Assembly: GCA_018262715.1 (NCBI GenBank)
Contig: JADFDS010000008.1
Location: 1-64,000 of the forward strand
DNA length: 64,000 nt
From: Bacteroidota bacterium
GTDB taxonomy: Bacteria; Bacteroidota; Bacteroidia; Bacteroidales; VadinHA17
Reading direction: 5' to 3'
The notes below the pieces were generated by a model. It did not search any database and was not told the DNA's origin. It saw nothing but the letters and a program-made list of their open reading frames with translations. This document shows positions 18,766-27,886 of the stretch, piece by piece. The first letter of the stretch is position 1. The number at the start of each line of letters is the position of its first letter. The position numbers were made by a program, and so were the translations under genes.

Positions 18766-19893
18766 TTACAGGGTCTTTTTGTACTCCGAAGGGGTCATCC
18801 CGGTGAATTGCCTGAAGACTCTGTTGAATGCTGATTTGGAATTGAATCCGCACTCAAAGGCAATTCCAAGCAGTGTCAGGTTGTCTGATCCGCCCGATGC
18901 CAGTCGCTTCCTGAATGCATCCACCCGATACCTGTTTATGAAATCATGGAAATTCTGTCCGAACTGTTCATTGATGACCTGCGACATGTAATGTACCGGT
19001 ATATCGAGGTCAGAGGCAAGCTGGGGCAATGAAAGCTCCGGTTCCAGGTATGGCCCGGAGGAATCCATGTATTCCCTGATCCTGGCGGCGAAGGCTCCGG
19101 CATCAGCATCGGAGAGCCTGGATCCGGAATATCTTGCCTGGTTAGCCGCCGCGTCCGTGCTCAACACCATGCTTCCGGGTGAGAATATAACCCGCTGCCT
19201 GAGACCGAACCACCCGATGAGAATAACGAATACCGACAGGGTGAGAAAAAGACCGTCGGTGCAGAATGCTGCCGAGAACAGATTCAGAATATGATGTATT
19301 ACGGTAATGGTGATAAGTATGGTCCAGATGATCCCGAATGCTATCGTAAGCCGCCTTATCCAGTGAAGATCAACACCCTCGGCGTTGGAAAAGTTGTTTG
19401 AGATGTTCGTGTCGAGTTTCCTGAAGAGTTTCATGGTCATCAGGAAATAAACAGTGCCGGAAAGAGCTGTAAGGATAAGGAAAAACGAAAAGAGAAGCGG
19501 AGTGCCCTGCCCGGGGGTTACCTTTTCCAGGTTCAGCCTGGCCGAGAGTTCAGGAATGAATGAAGCGGTGAGGATATATGCATTGAACAGCAGGAACGGG
19601 ATGAGGTGCAGGCTGTCCTTCGCGGTTATCCGTGTCCTTCCGGTGACAAGTGTCAGCACATAGGTATAGAGAAAGGGTCCGTGGAGCATCAGCAGGGAGA
19701 TCAGCGATACTGAGAGCAGAAGGAACCTGGTAAACAGCTCATGCGAATAAAAGGCATAAATCCCTATAAACAGCCCGAGATAGATCAGCCACAGAACCAG
19801 TATCCTGTCATGCAGTGCACTTGTTTTCTTCTGCAGGAGCAGTGCTGTAAAGAAGAACGCGTTGAATGCCGCTATCAGGAAGGCGTATTTCAT
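18766..19893 (-). CDS. Membrane-anchored AraC family transcriptional regulator
   Basis: A 375-residue protein. Residues ~1-235 contain about seven hydrophobic helices (FLIAAFNAFFFTALLL, ILVLWLIYLGLFIGIYAF, FLLLSVSLISLLMLHGPFLY and further segments), as in Bacteroidota membrane AraC regulators. The C-terminal ~100 residues are a double helix-turn-helix: LPQLASDLDIPVHYMSQVIN and LTLLGIAFECGFNSKSAFNR, ending FRQFTGMTPSEYKKTL, the AraC signature. The gene precedes the DUF6448-qNor genes on the same strand with the palindrome between them. It may regulate them, but the membrane ligand is unknown. Confidence 0.9.
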   Translation of the reverse strand: MKYAFLIAAFNAFFFTALLLQKKTSALHDRILVLWLIYLGLFIGIYAFYSHELFTRFLLLSVSLISLLMLHGPFLYTYVLTLVTGRTRITAKDSLHLIPFLLFNAYILTASFIPELSARLNLEKVTPGQGTPLLFSFFLILTALSGTVYFLMTMKLFRKLDTNISNNFSNAEGVDLHWIRRLTIAFGIIWTILITITVIHHILNLFSAAFCTDGLFLTLSVFVILIGWFGLRQRVIFSPGSMVLSTDAAANQARYSGSRLSDADAGAFAARIREYMDSSGPYLEPELSLPQLASDLDIPVHYMSQVINEQFGQNFHDFINRYRVDAFRKRLASGGSDNLTLLGIAFECGFNSKSAFNRVFRQFTGMTPSEYKKTL

Positions 19894-20111
19894 ACCTCAA
19901 AAATAGTCAATTAGCATTACCGGTCTGAGGTGATTGTCCTCCCGTTTTCAATTTGTAAATTGCGTATCCTGACCCGGAAACAGAATTACCGGAAATTGCG
20001 TCACTGTCACGACGGGATGACCTGCCGGTAATCATAACACCCCGGAGATGCCCTGTGGAGAGAATTTAGTTTCTATCTTTAGTGATTGTTCCCTGATGAG
20101 AGACCAGAGTT

Positions 20112-21878
20112 ATGAAGATCATTTGGAAATACCTGAAACCTTTTAAAAAATGGCTTTTTCTGTCAATGGGACTGGCAGCCATTGCGCAGATCCTTGAACT
20201 GATTGACCCGATCATTTTCGGGAAAATCATCGACAATTTTGCTGTAAACACCGACGGCCGCAACCAGCAGGAACTGGTGAACGGGGTACTGAGACTGCTG
20301 GCCCTTGCAGTGGGAATCGCCCTCCTGGCGAGGCTGGCCCATGCCTTCACCGATTATTTTACACGCCTGGTTGTGCAGAAGTTCGGGCTCTCTATTTTTG
20401 ATGAAGGGCTGAAACAAACCCTTCGCCTTCCCTATAGCGAGTTCGAAGATACAAGCAGCGGGCACGTACTGTCGTTGTTGCAGAAGGTCCGCAATGACAA
20501 TGAGAGGTTCATCAGCTCGTTTATTTCGACACTGTTTTCTGCAATAGTCGGTGTTGCATTCCTGATCTGGTATTCGATAACAAAGCACTGGGCGCTGATA
20601 CCGGTATTCCTTGTCGGCGTTGTGTGGCTGGGCGGACTGACAGGCCTGCTGAGCAGGAAAATAAAGACCATTCAGCGCTCCGTGATACAGGAAACCAACA
20701 AGATGAGCGGTGCCATCACCGAGTCACTCAGGAATATTGAGTTTGTCAAGAGCATGGGCCTTACATGGCCCGAAATCAAGAGGCTCAGGACCTTTACCGG
20801 GAATATCTTCAACCTCGAGATGCAAAAGGTCAGGAAGATCAGGACGCTCACATTTCTTCAGAAATCAGTGCTGCTGCTGCTGAAGGAATCAATCCTTTTC
20901 ATCCTGCTGTGGCTCATCTTCAGGAACGTCCTGACCACCGGCGAGCTTATCGCCATGCAGTTTATCTCCACCCGCATCATGTTCCCGCTGCAGGATCTGG
21001 GGTCCATTATCCTGGCTTACCGCGAGGCTGAGGCTTCGCTCCAGATTTTCAGCAACCTGATGAAAAAGGAACCGGAATTCCGGCCTGAGGAACCTGTTGA
21101 TATAGGTGAAATTGAAAAGCTTCGTTTTGAAGATGTAAGCTTCAGGTACCGTAAGGCTGATCATGATGCAATTGAAAACCTCTCCTTCAGCGCCGGGATT
21201 GGAGAGACCATTGCATTCGTCGGCCCGTCGGGATGCGGTAAATCGACCCTGGTCAAGTTACTGGTGGGCCTCTATTCCCCCACAAGGGGAACCATCTACT
21301 TTGATGATGTCACGGCACGGGAAATACGTTATAACCGTATGAGAAGGCAGCTCGGATTCGTGACTCAGGACACACAGCTCTTTTCCGGCTCGGTCCGTGC
21401 AAACCTGCAGTTTGTGAAGCCCGAAGCCACCGATGAGGAGATCCTTGCGGCACTGAAGAAGGCCTCTTCCCTCAGGCTGGTGGAGGAGTCGCCCGCAGGG
21501 CTGGACACGATCCTTGGCGAAGGAGGAAAAATGGTGTCAGGGGGTGAAAAGCAAAGGCTGGCTATTGCAAGGGCCCTGGTCCGGAACCCGAGAATACTGA
21601 TTTTTGACGAAGCCACTTCTGCCCTCGACTCGCTGACCGAGGAAGAGATCACAGATACCCTTCGGGAGATATCGGCAGGGAAAAAGCAGATTATCCTGAT
21701 GATTGCCCACCGTCTTTCAACAATCATGCACGCTGACCGGATCTATGTTCTGGAAAAGGGGAAAATTGTTGAGGAGGGCAATCATTCGACGCTCCTTGAG
21801 AATAAGGGTCTTTACTACGCAATGTGGAGGCAGCAGATAGGTGAAAGAAAATCAGTGGCCAGTTACGCTGAGATATGA
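20112..21878 (+). CDS. ABC exporter, fused permease and ATP-binding protein
   Basis: A 588-residue half-transporter. The N-terminal ~310 residues are a type IV exporter membrane domain with about six TM helices (WLFLSMGLAAIAQILELI to LIAMQFISTRIMF). The C-terminal ABC domain has Walker A GPSGCGKST (~378), Q-loop VTQDTQL, signature VSGGEKQRLAIARAL, Walker B ILIFDEATSALDS and H-loop IAHRLST. It should act as a homodimer exporting lipids, peptides or drugs; the substrate cannot be told from the sequence. It is monocistronic, and TATCTTTA at 20074-20081 is a possible -7 element. Confidence 0.93.
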   Translation: MKIIWKYLKPFKKWLFLSMGLAAIAQILELIDPIIFGKIIDNFAVNTDGRNQQELVNGVLRLLALAVGIALLARLAHAFTDYFTRLVVQKFGLSIFDEGLKQTLRLPYSEFEDTSSGHVLSLLQKVRNDNERFISSFISTLFSAIVGVAFLIWYSITKHWALIPVFLVGVVWLGGLTGLLSRKIKTIQRSVIQETNKMSGAITESLRNIEFVKSMGLTWPEIKRLRTFTGNIFNLEMQKVRKIRTLTFLQKSVLLLLKESILFILLWLIFRNVLTTGELIAMQFISTRIMFPLQDLGSIILAYREAEASLQIFSNLMKKEPEFRPEEPVDIGEIEKLRFEDVSFRYRKADHDAIENLSFSAGIGETIAFVGPSGCGKSTLVKLLVGLYSPTRGTIYFDDVTAREIRYNRMRRQLGFVTQDTQLFSGSVRANLQFVKPEATDEEILAALKKASSLRLVEESPAGLDTILGEGGKMVSGGEKQRLAIARALVRNPRILIFDEATSALDSLTEEEITDTLREISAGKKQIILMIAHRLSTIMHADRIYVLEKGKIVEEGNHSTLLENKGLYYAMWRQQIGERKSVASYAEI

Positions 21879-22013
21879 TGGCATGAAGGAAGGCCGCGAC
21901 TGAATGAAAAATTCCTGGAGCGGGTAACGGGCAATCTGCATCAATTTCATCCGTAATTTCAGGCTCCCAAAGGCAAGAAAGCTATTGCTCGGGTCCGACA
22001 GAATATAAGGATT

Positions 22014-22919
22014 TTACTCGATATCCGGCTCAAAGAATATCCATTGGACAGCGGGAAGATTCTTTTTAAGTTCTGATTCACACTTATTTATATTAAGAAC
22101 CAGGTCATTTACTGACTTTGTATTTTTCATTTTTGCCTTTACGGCCACCATTATCTGAGGGCCGAGCTGAAAGGTGATCAGGTTGATTATGCTTTCAATC
22201 TCAGGCCTCGATTCAAGCATCGCTTTTATCTGAGCCGTTGTCTCTTCATCAGTGCTCTGGCCAATAAGAAGGCTTTTTATTTTTATGGCAAGCACGAATG
22301 AAATGATAACAAGAAGAATCCCTATGCCTATGCTTCCTATTGCATCAAAAACCGGATTTCCGGTAATAACCGACAAGACAACAGCAATCAAAGCAAAGGA
22401 GAGCCCGAGGAGTGCGGCGATATCTTCTCCGAGAACAACTATCAGCTCACTCTGGCGGCTGTTTTTATACCATGTCCTCAGTGGCACATCGCGCCTTAAT
22501 TTCTTTATCTGCAGCAGACATCCCGACAAGGATGCTGCTTCAAAGACCATGCTTACCGCCAGAACGGCGATTGCTATTCCCGGATTTTTTAAACCTTCAT
22601 GCATCCCTATCTTGTGGATTCCCTCATAGATTGAGAAAAGTCCGCCCATGCTGAACAGGATCAGGGCAACCATAAATGACCAGAAATATATCTCTTTACC
22701 ATATCCCAGAGGGTGTTCCGGGTCTGGTTTTTTCTTTGTAGCTCTCAATCCCCAGAAAAGTAGTCCCTGGTTGCTGCAATCAGCATAGGAATGAATCGAT
22801 TCTGCAAGCAGTGCTCCCGATCCGGTGACAATAGCTGCTGCTGTTTTTGTAATAGCAATCCCGAGGTTTGCGAGTAATGCGAATGTTATCGATTTTTTTG
22901 AGGCATCCTGGTGTGACAT
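22014..22919 (-). CDS. Cation diffusion facilitator family transporter
   Basis: 301 residues with about six TM helices and the CDF pattern: ALLAESIHSYADCSNQGLL (the HSxxD metal motif in helix 2), VLGEDIAALLGLSFA in helix 5 (an Asp motif without the usual His), and a short cytoplasmic C-terminal domain (SRPEIESIINLITFQLGPQ). The HD-to-ED change in helix 5 resembles CDF members with non-zinc specificity (for example Mn or Fe), but this is inference. Its A/T-rich codon use is closer to the island on its right than to the ABC gene on its left. Confidence 0.9.
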   Translation of the reverse strand: MSHQDASKKSITFALLANLGIAITKTAAAIVTGSGALLAESIHSYADCSNQGLLFWGLRATKKKPDPEHPLGYGKEIYFWSFMVALILFSMGGLFSIYEGIHKIGMHEGLKNPGIAIAVLAVSMVFEAASLSGCLLQIKKLRRDVPLRTWYKNSRQSELIVVLGEDIAALLGLSFALIAVVLSVITGNPVFDAIGSIGIGILLVIISFVLAIKIKSLLIGQSTDEETTAQIKAMLESRPEIESIINLITFQLGPQIMVAVKAKMKNTKSVNDLVLNINKCESELKKNLPAVQWIFFEPDIE

Positions 22920-23176
22920 ACTTTCCCGTGTTGTCTGTAACTTAAACCCATTAATGTCTCCTCAAAGGTACTATAACCCTTCACCAAAAATTGTTTATCA
23001 GCAGCTGATATTATGTAAGGCCTCTTTCCCGGCACTATGATGATGTGCGAAAGCCGAAGGTCCTGACCATCTCTCGCCGGCACAAATTGACAACCCCGCA
23101 CCGGAGTCAAACCCGTGATCCATGGACAACATAAAGATGTCAGTTTTGCCGGCGGAATGTGGTCAGGGTGACCGGC

Positions 23177-23293
23177 TTATGCACTTACTCCCTGCTCTTT
23201 GTTATTGAACTCCTCTCTCAGAACTTCAAATTCCTCATAACCAAATTGCCTGAGGATATACCGGAATAATCTAAATTTCTTACTTAATTTCAT
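23177..23293 (-). CDS. Small ORF of 38 residues, possible short basic protein or gene remnant
   Basis: ATG at 23293, stop at 23177, with the product starting MKLSKKFRLFRYILRQFGYE and ending in an acidic tail. A GGGAGAA sequence 4-10 nt before the ATG could be a ribosome binding site. It lies just downstream of the methyltransferase remnant on the same strand in AT-rich DNA. It could be a genuine small protein or the fragment of a larger lost gene; no family was recognised. Confidence 0.3.
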   Translation of the reverse strand: MKLSKKFRLFRYILRQFGYEEFEVLREEFNNKEQGVSA

Positions 23294-23360
23294 TTATTCT
23301 CCCAACATTTTACTTCCTGATTCTGTCGTAACATATTTTTGATTCCTGTTTTTCGGGTTC

Positions 23361-24244
23361 TCAGGGAAAGTCAAAATCATATTTCTTCTTCCGGTTATAA
23401 TGATGAAGCTTCTTCAGCAATAATGGTTTTCCCTCCTGCTCTATCCACAGATTTGCAAACAGCGGATTGGTGCTGAATTCCTTTTTCAGAAATTCAAAGG
23501 CAATTTCATCGAATGTATCCTGCTTATTATTACCTTTTATTTTGGATTTTTCAGAATCATCAAGAGGCCTGTATTCAAAGTAAAACGTCACTTCACGATC
23601 GCCAATTTCGGGCTTTTTGTTTGCAAGAATGAAATTCATTTCCTCATCATTTTCCTTAATTTCAGAAGATTTTCCGGCAAGCATGAAAAAATTAGGTTCA
23701 TCAGCCTTTACATTGCCTTGTTCAAGCTGTGCGTTGTGCAATTTAAAATGTACAGTAAGTGTCCCTGTATGCGTACTTACCCTGAAGGCATAATGCTGAA
23801 AGGTTTCCGATGATTTAATATAATACTGATCGTGGTTGGCCCAATAAAAATGTGTCTCTTCGCCATTGTAGGGGACAACATATTTTTCATTTTTCCCGAA
23901 TCTGTGTTTGCTTATGAAATCCCCTTTATCATAATAACGCGAAAAGAATTGTGTCAGGTGGTTATAAATCAGATTTTGTGTCTCCTCTGAAACCTTTACG
24001 TTTTTTGCCTTTACAGTTGGATCATGATACAATCTGAACTTGTCCGGGTATAGTTTTCAAGAGTTGCTTTATCTGAATCTGCTGCCGTCAGCCAGCCTTT
24101 TATGACATCATCTTTTTCAGGCTCCTTTAATTGCAGACCAATGCTTTTTGTCTCATCATCAGAAATTGCCTTAAGTTGTTCCGTTACCTTTTCAACTAAA
24201 AGCTTGTCGATGAAGTTACGGATCTCTTTTCTTTTGTAAAGCAT
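23361..24244 (-). pseudogene. Truncated and frameshifted DNA methyltransferase N-terminal fragment (Mod/site-specific adenine MTase-like)
   Basis: Two frames together read as one N-terminal region. Frame A (24244 to 24011) starts MLYKRKEIRNFIDKLL. Frame B (to 23361) contains LYPDKFRLYHDPTVKAKNV, NHLTQFFSRYYDKGDF, RFGKNEKYVVPYNGEE and FYWANHDQYYIKSSE, a pattern I know from the start of large site-specific adenine methyltransferases. The frames join perfectly (TLEKLYPDKF) if one base is added to the four-T run at 24054-24057 (plus strand). The fragment stops after KKKYDFDFP, before the catalytic NPPY-type motif and SAM-binding region, so even without the frameshift it would be inactive. It is a decayed restriction-modification or defence remnant; a homopolymer sequencing error could explain the frameshift but not the truncation. 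Confidence 0.65.
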
Positions 24245-24423
24245 AATCTTATATATGCCAAAATCGAGATCTTGCGTTTCAAACTGAAATATCTCATTCA
24301 GAAATGATTGCCTTTATTCAGGAAAATATCACTTAAAGCTACCTTGGCAGATTCTGAAAATATCGAAAAATAATTTCAGGCAGTTAATCTGTCAAAGTAA
24401 AATTACATTGAGTTATTGCTGAA

Positions 24424-25095
24424 TCAGTGACGTTTTTTCCATAAGGCTTCGTTAATCCGGTACAGATTATGAAATGCAGCAGATCCCTTACGCAGCAAAT
24501 CCTCCCACGCAGTATTGTATTTCCAGCGAATAATGATCATACCAAGGTCTTCTGCAAAACCTTCCTCCTTTTCCCAGGCTACCGCACTTCTGATCAAATG
24601 AAAGATCCGGCTCTTTGATTTCCGGTGGAACCATGGTTCCTGCCTTATCCGTGATTCCGGAAAGACCCTGTTCTCCCAAAGATCAAGTTCTCCGAAACGT
24701 ATTAATTCCGCCATCTGAAACCAGAACCGGTCGTCCATTTTACGCACCATTTCGGAATACATCAGGTCTGCACTCAGAAAAAAACCCATTTCATCGGTAC
24801 CGAAATGGAAAGGACATTCAAGTTTATCAGACCTGTAAAAGACCTCCAGACCGTTATCTACAGCCATCGGCAGAAATTCCGGACCCGTCCACCGATCGTT
24901 GATCCCGCTCATGCTGATCATCGCCTGCAAGACAGTTGCATATAACTCTTGTATAGATTCCCATATCAGCTGCTCCTCATTTTCCGGAATATAAATCTCC
25001 GGATTAAATAATTCAAGAAATCTCCGGAAATCCCTGGACCATTCAGGAAACTTTGGAGAATGTTTTTTCAAGGTTAGATCTGCTTTCTTTGTCAT
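24424..25095 (-). CDS. Protein of unknown function, island-associated
   Basis: A 223-residue protein without signal peptide or TM helix, rich in Trp, Phe, Arg and Glu (for example DDRFWFQMAELIRFGELDLW). The N-terminus is basic (MTKKADLTLKKHSPKFP). No catalytic motif or family was recognised. It is divergent from the SWIM zinc-finger gene across a 51-nt gap, so the two may share a regulatory region. It is intact in an AT-rich block with decayed neighbours, so it may be cargo of the former island. An immunity- or toxin-related role is possible but nothing in the sequence supports it directly. Confidence 0.55.
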   Translation of the reverse strand: MTKKADLTLKKHSPKFPEWSRDFRRFLELFNPEIYIPENEEQLIWESIQELYATVLQAMISMSGINDRWTGPEFLPMAVDNGLEVFYRSDKLECPFHFGTDEMGFFLSADLMYSEMVRKMDDRFWFQMAELIRFGELDLWENRVFPESRIRQEPWFHRKSKSRIFHLIRSAVAWEKEEGFAEDLGMIIIRWKYNTAWEDLLRKGSAAFHNLYRINEALWKKRH

Positions 25096-25146
25096 TAAGT
25101 AAAAGTATTAATTTTAGGCTGAATCTGAATTTTAAATAAACCGCAA

Positions 25147-26802
25147 ATGAAGGAAACATATGGAGAATACCTCTTTGATGCAGTCACAGAATCAATTATA
25201 GAATGCCTGGCGGGAATTACTGAAGAAGATGTGCGGGACTTCAGTGATTTTAAAATATTCAACAGAGGTCAGGAATATTATGAGGAAGGCATGGTGGAAG
25301 AACTCATGTATAATAAAGCCAACAACACAGTTATTGCCACTGTAAAAGGCACAAGAGAATACCAGATCGAATTCAGGCTTGAAGAGGGAGGCATTTACAG
25401 CACCTGCGACTGTCCATACGATGGAGTATGTAAACATACAGTTGCAGTACTTCTTAATTTTATACATGAAGGTACTGATAATATTGCCACATATACTCTC
25501 AATTGCCCCACAACTGCTGAATCTCTGGATTTCCTGAAGAAATATCTGGAAACACTGTCCAAAAAAGATCTGGTACTTCTTACAATGAAGTTTGCACCTG
25601 CAAATTTTATTATGGAAGTTCGAAACCGGGAAATGCCTGAAAATGATGCTGAAGCGATATTCAGAAAGACTGAAAAAAAGATAAAGAAGTTTTTTGAAGA
25701 TACTGACCTCCTGTATGATCCCGCTGGTATGGAAAGCGCCCTGATTTCACAACTGAACAACCTGAAAGGCCTTGAAAACCAGCTAAGAGATGGTATTGGA
25801 GAATTGATCCTCTTTATTATCCGAAGCGTTGAAACTGCATTCAATGAAGGATACCTTTATATCGACGATTATTCCGGGGATGAATATTTTGAGTCAGATG
25901 ACTTTTGCGAATATGTGATTGCTTATGTAAAGCAACTTCCATTTGAGGTAAAGACGATCTACCTGAAGGAACTGGATCAGGCTCTGAATCAGATGTCATA
26001 CGATACATTTTCCACTATACAGGAATCATACCACCGTTTCTTTTCGGAACATGAACGTAAAGACCTGAAATCGTTCGTTAAATTGGATGGAGGAATTCCT
26101 CAGACAATGGTCTCACGGTTGTATAAATTCCTGGAACCTGAGCTTTCCTCTGATGAAAAGGAAGCCATCCTCAGGGTAATCGGCCGGTCAGAGACAGATC
26201 ATTTTTTATCTTTTTGCCGGCAGTTATCAGAACAGAACCGTTACTCTGAAGTTATAGACCTGATCAAAGGCGACTCAGACGGATCTCAACCCCTGCATGA
26301 CTTCAGGGTAGCAGGAATTTATCTGGAAGCAGCACATAAGCTTAATATGAATATGGATGAGATTTCTGAAGAGGTTGTGAAGCATTGCCCGGAGGTTTCA
26401 ATCCTCCGAAAAATCAAAGCTCTGAAAGGCACCGTCGGTTCAAACTGTGAAGCAATCGCCAAACACAAAAATCCTGAGGATCTGTTGACTTTTTATGAAG
26501 AGGAAGACCGTATGAAAGATGCCCTTGATCTGATAAGGGAACCAAAACTCTTTTATGATGATGTAATTTTCGAATTTTACAGGAAGAACCATAAACGGTT
26601 CCCTGAAGAAGCTGAAACTTTCCTGAAGAGAAGGATTGAAGAAGATCTTGCCTACACAGGTAAGAAATACTATGAAAGGATCGCTGAATCACTCGATCTG
26701 ATGAAACGGATAAATCCCGGACGATCACAACGAATAGCTGATGAGATACGTGCAAATTTTAAAAAACGGAGTAGTCTTATACAGATTATCCGAGGATTCT
26801 GA
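25147..26802 (+). CDS. SWIM zinc-finger protein
   Basis: A 551-residue protein. Near the N-terminus IFNRGQEYYEEGMVEELMY leads into a SWIM motif, TCDCPYDGVCKH: Cys87, Cys89, Cys95 and His97 follow the CxC...CxH pattern that binds Zn and mediates DNA or protein contacts. The remaining ~450 residues are helical and repeat-like, similar to the long tails of bacterial SWIM proteins, with no helicase domain attached. Many SWIM proteins sit beside SNF2 helicases, but none is present here, so it may have lost its partner or act alone. A TAATTTTA sequence at 25109-25116 is a possible -7 element. Confidence 0.85.
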   Translation: MKETYGEYLFDAVTESIIECLAGITEEDVRDFSDFKIFNRGQEYYEEGMVEELMYNKANNTVIATVKGTREYQIEFRLEEGGIYSTCDCPYDGVCKHTVAVLLNFIHEGTDNIATYTLNCPTTAESLDFLKKYLETLSKKDLVLLTMKFAPANFIMEVRNREMPENDAEAIFRKTEKKIKKFFEDTDLLYDPAGMESALISQLNNLKGLENQLRDGIGELILFIIRSVETAFNEGYLYIDDYSGDEYFESDDFCEYVIAYVKQLPFEVKTIYLKELDQALNQMSYDTFSTIQESYHRFFSEHERKDLKSFVKLDGGIPQTMVSRLYKFLEPELSSDEKEAILRVIGRSETDHFLSFCRQLSEQNRYSEVIDLIKGDSDGSQPLHDFRVAGIYLEAAHKLNMNMDEISEEVVKHCPEVSILRKIKALKGTVGSNCEAIAKHKNPEDLLTFYEEEDRMKDALDLIREPKLFYDDVIFEFYRKNHKRFPEEAETFLKRRIEEDLAYTGKKYYERIAESLDLMKRINPGRSQRIADEIRANFKKRSSLIQIIRGF

Positions 26803-27009
26803 TCAGGGTGTGAATTATGGAATCCTGTGCTGAAACTACAGTGCAAAGGCCGGCGACACATCCGGTTTTTACAGAAATCTTTAAATTATTTAAAGCTTTC
26901 CACAAAATGTCCTCAAGAAATATTATATTTGCCTGTAAATGAGGCATATATAATATAAATGAGTCTTGCATAATCTAAAACTGTTTGTTCTGGTATAGAA
27001 TGGAATTCT

Positions 27010-27306
27010 ATGCTCGGATTATTAGTCTGTTTAAAAAAGGACAATAAGGTCATGCCCTATCTTCTGATCAGCACTGGGGCATACCTTGGCCTGAGGGCTA
27101 AAGACTTATTAAATATCAAATGGATTGACATTCTTGGTAAAGATGAAATTACTATTGCTGAAAGCAAAACCGGGAAAGTAAGGAGCATAGCCGTTAACGA
27201 ATCCCTTTAAGAAGTTCTTAAGTATGCATTCACTAAACTATCATTAACAGGCCGGTTCAAAATTGAAAACTGCCTTTTTGCCAACAGAACTTCAGGCCTT
27301 TTTTAA
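27010..27306 (+). pseudogene. Tyrosine integrase remnant
   Basis: The frame contains LLISTGAYLGLRAKDLLNIKWIDIL and ESKTGKVRSIAVNESL, matching the start of the tyrosine recombinase catalytic domain (the first catalytic Arg is in GLRAKDLL; the Lys is near KTGK). After an in-frame TAA (27208-27210) the same frame still reads plausible integrase sequence (EVLKYAFTKLSL, NCLFANRTSGLF) until 27306. The N-terminal core-binding domain and the C-terminal HxxR and Tyr box are missing. It lies 295 nt from the 3' end of tRNA-Met, a typical integration site, so it is probably what is left of an integrative element. Confidence 0.7.
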
Positions 27307-27343
27307 AGGTGGCTTCAGAAAAGAGAATAGGAGAAAGAAAAAA

Positions 27344-27445
27344 ATGGATTTACTAATTGTATTTGGTCAGATCAGCATTTTGATTGCTGGTATCTACTAC
27401 TTGCTTGAAATAATTAAAATCCTTTTCCCATGCATTCTTGCTTGA
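27344..27445 (+). CDS. Possible 33-residue hydrophobic peptide
   Basis: An ATG at 27344 preceded by AGGAG (27329-27333, 10 nt upstream) opens a 33-residue frame, starting MDLLIVFGQISILIAGIYYL, that is almost entirely hydrophobic and would form one TM helix. The frame is longer upstream, but the extra residues overlap the integrase remnant. Size and composition resemble type I toxin-like peptides, though AT-rich junk DNA could give the same. Treat as tentative. Confidence 0.22.
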   Translation: MDLLIVFGQISILIAGIYYLLEIIKILFPCILA

Positions 27446-27554
27446 ATCTAAATACTACATAAACTGATGATTCTCTTGTTGGGGAAGAAGTGTTTACAAA
27501 TCATTTTCAATAAATATTTTTCTTTTTATCCAAATCCTGGCACCAAACTGGCAC

Positions 27555-27588
27555 AAAAAAAAAGTTACAATTTTTGAGGTTGTAACTT
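27555..27588 (-). terminator. Rho-independent terminator downstream of tRNA-Met
   Basis: On the minus strand a perfect 9-bp stem (AAGTTACAA / TTGTAACTT, loop about 9 nt) is followed by at least seven T. It starts 12 nt after the tRNA 3' end. Confidence 0.85.
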
Positions 27589-27600
27589 CTTGATTTTGTG

Positions 27601-27675
27601 TGGGCCCAGCTGGGATCGAACCAGCGACCCCCTGATTATGAGTCAGGTGCTGCTAACCATCTGAGCTATGGGCCC
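27601..27675 (-). tRNA. tRNA-Met (anticodon CAT)
   Basis: The minus strand folds as a cloverleaf: acceptor GGGCCCA/TGGGCCC, D arm GCT...AGC with GGTTA in the loop, anticodon stem CCTGA/TCAGG with loop CTCATAA (anticodon CAT), T arm GCTGG/CCAGC with TTCGATC. The discriminator base is A; CCA is not encoded. A CAT anticodon may decode Met or, if lysidine-modified, Ile(AUA). The first acceptor pair is G-C, so an elongator or Ile2 role is more likely than initiator. A terminator follows at once. The 3' end faces the integrase remnant. Confidence 0.95.
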
Positions 27676-27770
27676 GAAATAACAGGGTGCAAATATAATA
27701 TCAAATTGAAATATCTGCAAACCTTTTACAATGCCGGATCCCCTAAGGGAAATTTTTATCATATGTTAAT

Positions 27771-27876
27771 CTTCTACAATGCTGAATGGCCTGCGGCCAA
27801 AATCACAAATCGCACATCGCACATCTACAATCCTTTATGGCCTGCGGCCAAAATCGCACATCGCAAATCGCAAATC
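27771..27876. repeat. Composite intergenic repeat (two tandem copies)
   Basis: Two copies of the arrangement CTACAATnC, a TGGCCTGCGGCCA palindrome, then heptad runs of ATCGCAC/ATCGCAA. It lies directly downstream of the class II aldolase stop. The same elements occur at 35.6, 51.7, 55.4, 56.9 and 63.7 kb. Confidence 0.8.
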
Positions 27877-27886
27877 AACAGCCTTC

